Assembly (NCBI GenBank): GCA_026214975.1 | Contig: CM047806.1 | Span: 126,501-190,500 of the forward strand | Direction: 5' to 3' | Length of the DNA stretch: 64,000 nt | DNA from: Gentiana macrophylla | Lineage: Eukaryota > Streptophyta > Magnoliopsida > Gentianales > Gentianaceae | Shown: positions 11,885 to 21,407 of the stretch, one piece after another | Position numbering within the stretch: position 1 is the stretch's first letter | How the letters are laid out: every line of letters starts with the position of its first letter | Translations under genes and position numbers: made by a program | Notes under the pieces: model-generated | Told to the model about the DNA's origin: nothing | The model's input: only the letters and a program-made list of their open reading frames with translations | Database searches by the model: none

Positions 11885-12721
11885 AGTAATTTTATTTCTG
11901 TAAATAATGCTACTTTGAATCATTATTTCCTATTCAATTTTGTGATTATACGTGTGGATGTTTTTAGCTTGTGTTGGAACAAGGAATTAAAGACAGGATG
12001 CTTGATTCTCAGTAAACCTGCAAAGCAAAAACTCTGCACAAAAGTCCTACTTAAAAGAAAAAAGTGCCAAACTTGCAGCGCAAGGGCATTCTGGGCAAAA
12101 GTCCTACTTAAAAAAAAAGAAAGTACCAAACTTGCAGTGCAAAGGCATTCTGGGCAGAAGACCCAATCACAAAACACACAACTGTTAAACTTGCAGTGCA
12201 AGAAAATTATATGCAGAGCACACAAATTAAAAATATATATGAAAGTGCCAAACTAAAAAAAAATCATGTGCAGAGCATATAATTAAAGTGAAGGAACCAA
12301 AACTTGCAGTGCAGGATAGTTCTGGGCAGAGGACCCAAATAAACAACACACAAGTGTTAAATTTGCACGCGAGAAAATCCTGTGCAGGGCACACACTCAA
12401 GGGAGCAAAAATCAGACTTGCAGAGCAAGAATATCCTGGGAAGAAAACAATAATGGTCTATGCACTAAGTATATTCTGTGCAGAAACTAAAAATTAAGAA
12501 GCTAAGGATAAAAAATCCTAACTTCTTTGCAGCGCAACAAGAAGGTAAAGATGAACCCAGAGAATATCAAATTTAATATCAAATTCAAAGGCATATATTC
12601 AAAAGTACAATCCCAAAGGCTCCAATGATCAAGGTACAGTCAACAACAAATAAGAAATAGAGTTATTACATCAAAAGCTGCACAGTGCAGCAAAATCCAA
12701 AGTTTCAAGAAAAAATGTAAA
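11885..12721 (+). repeat. Tat 3' non-coding region with degenerate ~58-bp tandem repeats
   Basis: Between integrase and the antisense ORF, a unit containing 'aaacttgcag(t)gcaa...tctgggcaga' recurs at about 12069, 12128, 12189, 12300, 12360 and 12415, giving a period of roughly 54-61 bp. Copies are diverged. Tat and Ogre-type elements commonly carry tandem repeats in this position. Open frames here on either strand are by-products of the repeats. Confidence 0.6.
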
Positions 12722-13300
12722 TTAAGAGGCAGGAGGAGCTGAGGGCTGAGCAGATTTCTCGGAAGGCTGAGCAGATATCTCAGAAGGCTGAGCGGATTTC
12801 TTTTTAGCATACTTGCTAATTATGTCTTCTCCACTCTTGTATTCATCATATCGCTTCGTGAAAATCTCGCCCGCTTTCTTATCATACAACCTGTGATTAG
12901 GGAGAGTGTTAATCACCAAGTCAGCAAGTTTTGCCTCATCGACACCGAGTGTGTATCCTCTGCGCAGCGCCGGAGCTAGGATGATTTGGATATCCTCATA
13001 AGTTTGAGGAGAAGACTTGTACCCAGCAACAACTTTCTGGACAACGTTCTGGGCAGGAATTTCCTCCATCTGCCTCAGAGTTTCGTCAAAGTCAGCTTTC
13101 ATTTTCTTGATTGTGGTAAGATGTTGCAGGTGCTCCTCATTTATTTTCTCTATCCGCTGATCTCTCAATTTCAACTGCTCCTCCTGGGTGAATATCAAAC
13201 CCTCAGCTTTGGCAAGATCGGATTTCAATTTCTCAATCTCTAGACGAGCAGCAAGGTTAGATTCTTCCAAACCGGCCACTACAAAAAGGAATTGAAACCC
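12722..13300 (-). pseudogene. Antisense accessory ORF of the Tat element (coiled-coil protein), 5' truncated
   Basis: An open frame of about 185 codons opposite to pol. Its first half is a heptad-rich coiled coil (LAARLEIEKLKSDLAKAEG... to about residue 105). A globular part contains PQTYEDIQIILAPALRRGY and KAGEIFTKRYDEY. The tail holds three SAQPSE-type repeats and ends PPAS. Extra ORFs in antisense orientation 3' of integrase are known in Tat/Retand-type elements; the function is unknown. The sequence 'tttttgtag' before VAGLEES could be a splice acceptor, so the visible part may be the last exon. The upstream part is replaced by an LTR at 13304. Confidence 0.6.
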
Positions 13301-13303
13301 GAT

Positions 13304-13818
13304 TGTTTGAATAGTGTCCACTACAATATGCTAGATTTATTTAATATAAGATATTATAATAAATGAGATAAATCAATCTATTATATTTTCCTTATTTTAT
13401 TGGGAAAAAGTTTTCTTCTCCTCCACACCTAGTAGGGGCGCCGCTTCTACTATAAATAAGAGGTGGGTGTCAAGATCTTTTGTACAACACAATTCCAAGA
13501 ACTAACAGTTCTTGTGTAAAATAGAGAGCATCCTATAGAGAGTTGGAGAGAGGGGAAAAGGGCCGGTCTAGCAACCGGAGTTTTCCAATAGCAATCCATG
13601 ATGGGATTCCGGCGGGCTGTTCGTGTGGACTAGCGGTAGATGCCGAACACTTGGGCGGCTCTATGCAGAACTACTCTCCTTAGACGGTCAAAGCGTCGAT
13701 CTTTAGATCAACCAAGGTAACCACCGTCTATTACTTGTTTGTTTATTGCTTAAACGAAGTCGATTTTGGGTCGATAGGAAATAAAATTTTTCTGCGTTTC
13801 CGCGTAGATTTTCTTACA
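13304..13818 (+). mobile_element. Short LTR (family 2, internally deleted form)
   Basis: 515 bp from TGTTTGAATAGTGTCC to TTTTCTTACA. Its first ~25 bases and last ~430 bases match the longer LTR at 14429-16398 (shared 'gctgttcgtgtggacta', 'cttgggcggctc' and 'gcgtagatt'), but about 1.4 kb of the middle is absent. No convincing target duplication and no primer site follows. It may be a deletion derivative or a separate short-LTR subfamily. Confidence 0.6.
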
Positions 13819-14395
13819 GTTCACGGTTCGGTTCGGTACAGTTAATGGCCGTAACCGAACCGAAAATTTCGGTTAGTAAATATCCGAAACCGAAACCGAA
13901 CCGTTTTCTGAACCGAACCGAACTGAAATATATGGTTCGGTTCGGTTCGGTTAACCGAAAACCGAAGTAAAATTTAACAACTCTATTTGGTCATGAACAG
14001 TTCGGTTTTTTCATTCGGTTACAAACGGTTCGAAAAACGGTTCGGTTATAATCAATTTTTATAAAATAAATATAATATTTTGGTTATAAAATTTAATTGT
14101 ATATGTTGGATATAAATGGTTCGGTTACGGTTTTTGGTTTGGAACGGTTTCGGTTCGGTTAATAGTTCGGTTTTTTAATCCGGTTCGGTTTTCGGTTCAG
14201 TTAATTGTTCGGTTTTATTTTGGTTTGGTTTTCGGTTCGGTTACGGATAATTTATAGCATGCGTAACCGAACCAAAATTTTGGGTTTCTCTATATTATTA
14301 ACCGAACACGAACCTGAACCGAACCGAACCGAACCGAATGACCTCGGATCTGTTCGGTTTTCGGATAAACCGTATCTGTGAACACCCTATTAATG
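13819..14395. repeat. CGGTT/CCGAA-rich repetitive tract with GTGAACACCC end
   Basis: Dominated by CGGTT and AACCG pentamers in both orientations, beginning GTTCACGGTTCGG and ending near CTGTGAACACCC. The ends are weakly inverted (GTTCAC/GTGAAC). Similar tracts lie at 30471-30660 and 53450-53662. Possibly a small non-autonomous DNA element family; no clear target duplication was found. Sequence 14396-14428 is unassigned. Confidence 0.5.
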
Positions 14396-14428
14396 GGAAT
14401 GAAAAAAAGCCGATAAAACAGCAATTCT

Positions 14429-16398
14429 TGTTGAAATAGCGTCCTAAACCCAATCGGGTTGGACCAGATCCGACCGGGTCGGATCATTTCTACTATTTCT
14501 TTATGTTTATACATATAATAAATGGATTTTCTGTTAATATACATTTGTTCGTTTAACGGACCAATTATAATATTGTATACATGATAATGTTTATAGTGTC
14601 AAACTGTGAAAGAGATATCATGATAGTGATTATGGTTGATGAGATCTCGACTCACTTTAAAAGGTTTGATACTTAAATGTCTCCAGTCCATGTACTTTTA
14701 AAAGGGACATTAATAGTACGATTAGACTAACACGTATTAGATGTCTTCATACTTATTGAAGGTAGGGATAGATCTCGTCTATCAAAGTGTAAAGACACTT
14801 GGACTGTATGTTGACGTGTATTAAAGAATTCATACGTTATACTGACCCACTTACTTTATTAAGTGCCGCACTATGTGGCGGTTGTGTAATTATCATGAGA
14901 CCTAAGTATTCAGGGCATCACGGTGTGGATTGTCATGCTTTGACACTATTGAGGTTTCCTCTAGCCATGGGGCGATCATGTGGTAGTGATTGGGTATGAT
15001 ACTGAAGCATGCGTAAGTTTCATGTTGCTCGTCCGGAAATCGCGTATCCTAATAGTAGGAGAAAATATCCAAAAGGGTCTTCTTATAAGAAATGTCTTAC
15101 TCTCGTGAATCTTTGTAAAGTGGAAGTAAATGAGTTACTTCGAGAGAGCATGATATCCAGATTATAAGATACGGTTGTTAATGTTTGACACTCGAGATAC
15201 GACTGTATGGATATTGTAATAGCGATAGGATTCTATTTACACGGTAACCGTTTCACATGAAAAAGTAGTAGTCATTGCATTTGACTCTTCCGATGATTGG
15301 GGGTCACGATGTGTTGCTAGACGCTATTTCGTGATTGTTGGGTATGAAGGGTATGTTAGTAAAATGTACTTTGTGCCTACGGCCAACATATTCGGAAGTC
15401 TATCGGGTCACGCATATAAAAAAATCTAGCCGGATTAAAATGCGTTATAGTGATAACAAAATAAGGAATGTTTTATCTCGACTATAAAGTGTTATAGTGA
15501 TAAATTAATATGTTGATATTTATTTATCATGAATAAATTAAATACAAGATATTAATTATGTTGATTAATTAACTATATATATTATATATGTATGTGTCGA
15601 AATATATATTTATATACGATATACATGTATTTTGCGAATGAATTAATCATAGTATTATATTAATTAATTAGGAATATTTCGGATGCCATTTTATGGCACT
15701 TGGGGCATAGGTGATGTGTGTATAAGATACACATGAATTTTAGAAATTAATTAATAGTATTATCATGTATTAATATTATATATTAATGCATATACATTTA
15801 CACACATATGTAAATTGATTTATAGTAACATGATAAAGATAATCAATATTAGATATTGACAATATCTTGAATTTAATTAATATATAAGATATTAGATATT
15901 AATGAGATAATCAATCAAAGGTTTTCTTTCTCCTTATTTTACTAGTAAAAGGTTTTTTCCCTCTCAATTCATTAGAAAGCTTCTCCCAATCATATTGGGA
16001 CTAGTAGGGGTGCAGGCTACACTATTTAAGCATAGTGTGTGTCAAGCTCCTTTGTATCATCACAATTAAAAAATTTCTAATTTACTAGAAAAATAAAGAG
16101 CTTCATAGAGAGAGTTTTGAGAAAGAAAAAATGTCGGTCTAGCAACCGAGTTTTTCTAGTAGAAATCCAAGGTGGGATTCCGGTGAGCTGTTCGTGTGGA
16201 CTAGCAGTAGAGGCCGAACGCTTGGGCGGCTCCGTGCACCACTACTCATTCGTAGACGATAAAGCTTCGATATTTTAGATCATCCAAGGTATATTCTATC
16301 TCTACTTATTTTATGCTTGTTGCTTAAACGAATTCGGTCCTGGTTAAAAAGGAAATAAATTTTAAATTCCGATTCGTTCTAGCGTAGATTTCCTAACA
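14429..16398 (+). mobile_element. Long LTR (family 2)
   Basis: 1,970 bp, TGTTGAAATAGCGTCC to TTTCCTAACA, with the same 5' and 3' ends as the 515-bp LTR at 13304. The U5 contains 'gctgttcgtgtggactagc' and 'cttgggcggctc'. There is no primer site after it and no internal region, so it is probably a solo LTR or a remnant. Flanks (attct/aattt) do not give a clean duplication. No gene is seen within it. Confidence 0.6.
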
Positions 16399-16593
16399 AA
16401 TTTATCATTTATTGTGTTCTTCTGGCGACACCAAAGCAGCAGGGGAAAGAAGAAACAGGACCGCAAAGCCTCTCCATTTCCATAGCATAAATAAGTTGTA
16501 TCACACTTACGCATCAAAACAAGGAATATAAGTACTGAAAAATCTAGGCATGCAATAACTTGATACTACATGCTGACAACTTAAAGAAATCCA

Positions 16594-17499
16594 TGTTGCA
16601 CTCTATGTAGTAAACTGGGTACAATCTGATTACATTGACTAGAAAACGAATAAGCAAAATTACAACAAATCGAAATTACAACAAAACAACTTACAGTTTG
16701 TTTTGAAACAGATTAAAAGTAGAAGGAAACCGAGCCGTGTGTTTAACACATTTTCCTTAAGACTAATTCGTCCCCTCACCGTCGAGTGCTTGAGCTTCAA
16801 TGGAACGTTAGTCTCCCAGGATAGAACGGTTAACAAGGACAGGTTGCACCATACCTTCCTTGTGTAAGAACTTTGTTGCTTGAACTCTGTAGTTTCATAA
16901 GAAAGGGTAGAAGGAAAAGATTTTTCTGCTGTATTTCGATTATGTTTCGGTCTATCTCTCTCTGATGAAGCAAAATACAGCAGTATAAATAAGCTCTAGT
17001 AGAGGAGAGTGGCAAACCGATGGAATATGGAATGAACAGCCTCAACTCTGTATTGAATGTCATAAGTGTAGCAAAACCGGAAGATCTCAGCTTAAACACG
17101 CCTCAGTTGGAATTGGAACAGTCTCACAGCAGCATTCAAGAGCATTCAGTATTGGAAAAATAAAATAAAGATTTTATTTGCAAAACCAAACTCTGACCGT
17201 GAACCTTCGAATCGAGCTGCATTCGTGTACGCAGGACACGCGGGCATGCACAAGCCTAAGGGTAAATCCGGATTTGGATTTGCACCCCCCCTGCACGCGC
17301 GAGATCGTGTATAAAGTTGGTTTCTTATTCCAACTACACTAAAACAACATCATATAAATATTGACTCTTTTCCCTTCTTCCAACCAATGTGGGAGAAATA
17401 GCTTCTTCCCATTTTTCCTTTCCATAACACTTTCCATTCACACTTAAGCACAATAGGCCCAATTTAAAATATTTCATTTTAACCGTCAATTTTCTAACA
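16594..17499 (-). mobile_element. Solo copia-like LTR, TSD ATCCA
   Basis: 906 bp on the minus strand, TGTTAGAAAATTGACGG to ATAGAGTGCAACA, flanked by perfect ATCCA at 16589-16593 and 17500-17504. Minus-strand sequence contains 'ccacattggttggaag', a phrase typical of plant copia-type LTR promoter regions. It inserted just downstream of the TraB remnant exon sequence, probably in a former intron or exon of that gene. Confidence 0.85.
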
Positions 17500-17504
17500 A
17501 TCCA

Positions 17505-18167
17505 GGCATCAACTGATTTGAAAGCATATTGGGCAACATAAGAGAGTTTCTGAGAGAAGGAGTATTGGCAAAATGAGTTTGAGGGAGAATGCATAATTCC
17601 TGAAAAAACTGCACAAATCGTGAAATAAAAAGGAAGACAAATTGTTCATATGCTTAAGCAGATAAGCAGCATGTCGATTTCCTGATTATCTATCGTCTTA
17701 AGCTTCTACATCACACAAAAATTCAAAGGATATAAAGACTAAAACGACTTGTCTGCTTCTGCAAAGCTCCACAACAATATGATGAGGCTACACCTCTTGT
17801 ATCACTCTATCAACATCCACAACATATTCCTTGGAAATATGATTCGTTCCGACGAGCAAAACTGCTTCCAGCTCAACAAACTCTGAATAAGAACAACACA
17901 TCTAGAATCAGCCAGATCCAGAAGCTGAGGATGAGTTTTCGCTATCGCATATCTCGAATCGGTGAGAATTTGTGTTTTGTAATCGAAATCCGGTGGCGGA
18001 GGTTTGATTGAGAATCGAATAGCTGAATCAGTGGATTTTAGATGAATGAAATGAGATTTGAAGGTAATCGATGAAGAATATGAAAATGGATTGTACGCAA
18101 AATGAGTTTGAGGGAGACGGTGGATTCCATAGGATAAGGTGTGAAGGCATGATAAGCTCGTTGCCAT
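17505..18167 (-). pseudogene. Chloroplast TraB-domain protein, broken 5' fragment
   Basis: The frame opens at 18167 with a serine-rich, transit-peptide-like N-terminus (MATSLSCLHTLSYG...). It continues through SIKPPPPDFDYKTQILTDSRYA to a VVLIQ segment. Coding similarity then jumps frame to EFVELEAVLLVGTNHISKEY and VDVDRVIQEV. An in-frame TAG follows (about 17789), then PHHIVVELCRSR up to about 17745. The VGT-HIS and VVELCRSR strings are TraB-family hallmarks. About 12 residues appear deleted at the frame jump. A possible next exon lies near 17505-17600 after a 'tgcag' acceptor, but the remaining ~250 residues of a normal TraB protein are not present. Truncation, frameshift and stop all indicate a pseudogene. 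Confidence 0.65.
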
Positions 18168-18634
18168 GGCGAGGTGTCAAGTGTTTGATTGGTTTTATCG
18201 AGCAGAGATTGGGGCCAAATAAAATAGTAGGAAATATAGATATGCGTGGAATCGTGGATTTACAGTATTTGTTATTTTAATACTTTTTTTTTGCTTTTGT
18301 GGCAGACAAATATGTAAGTGTCACAAAAAGTATATCTATAGCAAAGATTTATAATGTGCGGCAAAAAATATGACACGATAGTTTTTTTTTTTTTTTTTTT
18401 AGTGAGGGGAGAACTCAAGCTAAAAGAATTGCCTGACGAAGAAAAAGTAAATTGTGCAGAATCATCGTCAAATTCCACCATTTAAGAGCGGCCCTAATGG
18501 TGATCGGGAGAGAAGTCCATTGATTGATGATGTTTGGATGATATGGAGAAAGATAATTGGAGGATAAATATAGAAGAGTTGTAGAGATAATTTGTATGTG
18601 ATGTGATGTTGTAATGGTGATAATATAAAAGGAT
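18168..18634. other. Upstream region of the TraB remnant, no gene seen
   Basis: Former promoter side of the TraB fragment. It contains a poly-T run at about 18380-18400 and otherwise unremarkable AT-rich sequence. Short open frames on the minus strand have no recognisable content. Confidence 0.4.
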
Positions 18635-19120
18635 TGTTGTGACAGATTGCCCACACTCTTAATGTATAAGAAATAAAGTAGCGCCTTTACTGACACCAAT
18701 TGGTTTTAGTACAACGGTAAGCGCTTATTCTTTAACATGGTATCGGAGCCAAAGGTTATGAGATCGAACCCTGGTTGAAACATTATTAAAAAAATTGTGC
18801 AAGTGTTGGGAGAGATTGCTCACACTTGAGGAGGGTGTTGGGTAGATTGCCCACATCTTTAAAAAAAAAAAAATTGTGCAAGTGTTGAACAGATTGCCAA
18901 CACTTGAGGGGGGGTGTTGGGACAGATTGCCCACATTCTTAATGTATAAGAACACTCGAGGGGGGGTGTTGGGACAGATTGCCCACACTCTTAATGTATA
19001 AGAACACTTGAGGGGGGTGTTGGGACAGATTGCCCACACTCTTAATGTATAAGAAATAAAGTAGCGCCTTTACTGACACCAATTGGTTTTAGTACAACGG
19101 TAAGCGCTTATTCTTTAACA
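18635..19120 (+). mobile_element. TRIM retrotransposon (486 bp)
   Basis: Two near-identical 103-bp direct terminal repeats (18635-18737 and 19018-19120), each TGTTG(T/G)GACAGATTGCCC to TTATTCTTTAACA. A primer-binding site complementary to initiator tRNA-Met (tggtatcggagcc, 18738-18750, one mismatch to TGGTATCAGAGCC) follows the first repeat immediately. A G-rich polypurine tract (gaggggggtg) precedes the second. Flanks are AGGAT and ATGAT, a 4/5 target duplication. There is no coding capacity; it would depend on another element's enzymes. Confidence 0.9.
18803..19017 (+). repeat. Tandem partial-LTR units inside the TRIM
   Basis: The first ~45 bases of the LTR together with the preceding G-run are repeated: TGTTGGG starts at 18915, 18967 and 19018 (52- and 51-bp steps). 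More diverged copies start near 18803 and 18837. Each unit re-creates a polypurine-tract/LTR junction. The pattern suggests repeated slippage or mispriming at the polypurine tract. Confidence 0.7.
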
Positions 19121-19433
19121 ATGATTGTAAATATTAATTGTGTGTGATTAGAGAGAGTTGTCTCTTCCATTATCCGAAAAGAGATAAGGAGATAGATATG
19201 TTCTCAAAAAAGTTCTCCAGGTAGTCTCCATTATTTTCCATTCTATCCCTTTTAGAATTCCAAACTGACAATTTAACCTAAGAATCTCTCTAGTTTGGTC
19301 CCATAAGGGCTGCTCTAAGTGTTGGTAAGTGCTCTATACATCTCATTTCCAAGTTCTAGAATTGAAAGCGTAGGTATAGGCTTTGAATTTCCATGCATAT
19401 AATAATGTTGATGCCTAGAACATATGTTGTAGG
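19121..19433. other. Intergenic, no gene seen
   Basis: Unremarkable AT-rich sequence between the TRIM and the MITE, with no repeat structure or coding signal that I can support. Confidence 0.4.
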
Positions 19434-19441
19434 GGTTAGTT

Positions 19442-19808
19442 CAGGGTCGGCCCTACTTAAAAGTAAAATCGAGGCCCTGGTCTTAAGCGATATTGTTTTA
19501 GAATCTCAATCAGATACATGTTTCGTTAATAGAAAAAAAAAATCGTGTAGATTCAATCCGATCCAACCTAATATAATATGTTTATTTTTTTTTTTAGATA
19601 AATGCTCAATTTTTTTTTACTCCAATTGATAAAGGTCCCGATAAAAAAATTTACTTGACCCAAAAAAATAGCTATCAATAACTTGAATTTTGTATTTACG
19701 GATATTAAAAACGCGATAAGTATGTTTAAAATATAAAAAAAAATTTCAACTAAAAGCCCTAATTCGGAAATTTGGCCTTAAGCCCAACAAATGCGAGGGC
19801 CGACCCTG
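19442..19808. mobile_element. hAT-type MITE, 8-bp TSD GGTTAGTT
   Basis: 367 bp with perfect 13-bp terminal inverted repeats, CAGGGTCGGCCCT at the left end and AGGGCCGACCCTG at the right. It is flanked by identical 8-bp duplications GGTTAGTT (19434-19441 and 19809-19816). An 8-bp duplication with CAGGG ends points to the hAT superfamily. Too short to encode a transposase. Confidence 0.9.
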
Positions 19809-19958
19809 GGTTAGTTCAAGCTTGTATGCAAGCTAGTAATCAAGGGTTTTTTTTTTTAAACCTGTTATAAGACTACCAGTTTGAGTACATCAATTATATA
19901 TATAATTTTCACTAGCATTAAACAAAGCAACCATAACTTTCATAAAATTATATATTTA

Positions 19959-21003
19959 CTAGTGAATGTGAGCCGTGCAAGGCACGGCTAGCCCAACATA
20001 AGTCGTTACCAACGATAATACCAAATAATAGATCCCCAACGTGAAATAAATCGCATAAGCTTAACCCCGTCATGTGTTTCACTCATTTTCTATACAACAT
20101 TTCTATTTCTTATTATTAATGAATACGTAATTGATCTCGTGTTTATTCATTTGGTGAAAAAAAAAACCACGTGTCAAACGGTATGAAGAATATAAAAATT
20201 GATTTGGTATTCCAACGTCAATTTTAGTGACGTTCGTACTGGAAACGGCCGTCGGTTCAACCGACGTTATGTTGTTCAAAATAATAAAAACATTTAATTT
20301 GGTGTCAAGTGTGATTTATAATCCGTCGGTCTTGCCTTTTTTTTTCCTCTTTTCTGCACAAACTACTAACGGTACACGTTTGATAAAAAAATAATACAAA
20401 GGTTAAAAGAAATCAAAAAAAAGGACATGTGTTGGACAAGGAGGGTGGCCACGTGGCCTCCTGAGGGCTCACGAAAATGTGTTTCACGAATTAATATGCT
20501 TGAAAATGTGTTTTACTAATTTTCTATACAGCATTTCTATTTCTTATCATTAATGAATACGTCATTGATCTTGTGTTCATTCATTTGGCGAAAAAAAAAA
20601 CCAAGTGTCAAACGGTCTGAAGAATATAAAAAGTTATTTGGTATTCCAACGTCAATTTTGGTGACGCTCATATTGCAAACGGTCGTCGGTTCCAACGTCA
20701 AACGGTCAAACAGTCTGAAGAATATAAAAAGTGATTTGGTATTCCAACATCAATTTCAGTGACGCACGTATTGCAAACGGACGTCGGTTCTACCGACGTT
20801 ATGTTGTTCAAAATAATAAAAACGTTTAATGTGGTGTGAAGAGTGATTTATAATCCGTCGGTCTTGTCGTTTTTTCCTCTTTTCTTCACAAACTACTAAC
20901 GGTACATATTTGATTATAAAAAAAAGGTGCCACGTGTCAAGCCAAGAGGGTGGCACATGACCAACTGTGGGCAAACTCTCTCGCTTCTTATAGATATATA
21001 AGA
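19959..21003 (-). mobile_element. Non-autonomous Helitron
   Basis: On the minus strand it starts TCTTATATATCTATAAG after an A and ends CTAG before a T. A GC-rich hairpin (GCCGTGCcttGCACGGC, stem 7 bp) lies about 10 bp before the CTAG end, the classic Helitron 3' terminus. Inside, a ~430-bp segment is tandemly duplicated (copy 1 about 20085-20395, copy 2 about 20515-20925, the second with a further ~90-bp internal duplication). No RepHel coding sequence, so it is a derivative. Confidence 0.75.
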
Positions 21004-21407
21004 TAAGATAAGATAAGAAGAGAAGATAAAATAAAAATATTTCTGCTAATTAATCACCTAATGTCAAAAAGAAGGGGAGAATCCCTCGTATCCCCAAACA
21101 AAATAATTTGATGTTCTCTAATTATATGTAATGATGACCAAATTAAATCTAGCTCGAAGATTTTCATGAAAAGGAAATAAACATTATTGAAAATTTTATT
21201 TTATTACTCAAGCTCTAATTTGAAAGCCGATTTATGGGATTTTGCCCGAATTTCGTTTCAATTCAATGGTTGATTATTGATGACGCTGGGAATCGTCGTG
21301 TATTATTTCCGAGGGCCCTTTTATCCTTGTGACAATCTATTCAATCTTTAAGAACACTAAAAACAACAAAGAGGAGTGGTTTGTATGAGGTTTAGACTGG
21401 ACTTAAG
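21004..21407. other. GATAA-type microsatellite and intergenic sequence
   Basis: Begins with agataagataagataag at the Helitron edge (21001-21030). The rest is AT-rich with no coding signal. Confidence 0.4.

Larger units (their letters stand above)
3617..13303 (+). mobile_element. Decayed Tat-lineage Ty3/gypsy retrotransposon
   Basis: Carries gag, protease, reverse transcriptase, RNase H, a second RNase H, integrase, a repeat-rich 3' region and an antisense accessory ORF in the order expected of Tat elements. It is interrupted by solo LTRs at 4870-6411 and 6657-8395 and truncated on both sides: the gag N-terminus is replaced by an inverted LTR and the 3' end runs into other LTRs at 13304. Neither of its own LTRs is visible. 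Frameshifts and a stop in integrase show it is inactive. Confidence 0.8.

Noticed and set aside
12986..13243. Plus-strand frame opposite the antisense Tat ORF
   Set aside because: Shadow of the coiled-coil ORF; no domain of its own.
13299..14414. CCGAT at 13299-13303 and 14410-14414 as a target duplication around the short LTR plus CCGAA tract
   Set aside because: The right edge would end in aaaaaaag, not in an LTR CA or a TIR, and a 5-bp match in this span is likely by chance.
13304..16398. The two family-2 LTRs as the ends of one element with a 610-bp interior
   Set aside because: Unequal lengths, no primer site after the first, no polypurine tract before the second, and outer flanks (ccgat/aattt) do not match.
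18738..18790. tRNA-like sequence (tggtatcggagcc...gatcgaaccc)
   Set aside because: It is the extended primer-binding complement of initiator tRNA-Met in the TRIM, with no acceptor stem or cloverleaf.
18725..19039. Minus-strand repeat protein MWAICPNTP...
   Set aside because: Translation of the TRIM's tandem LTR units.
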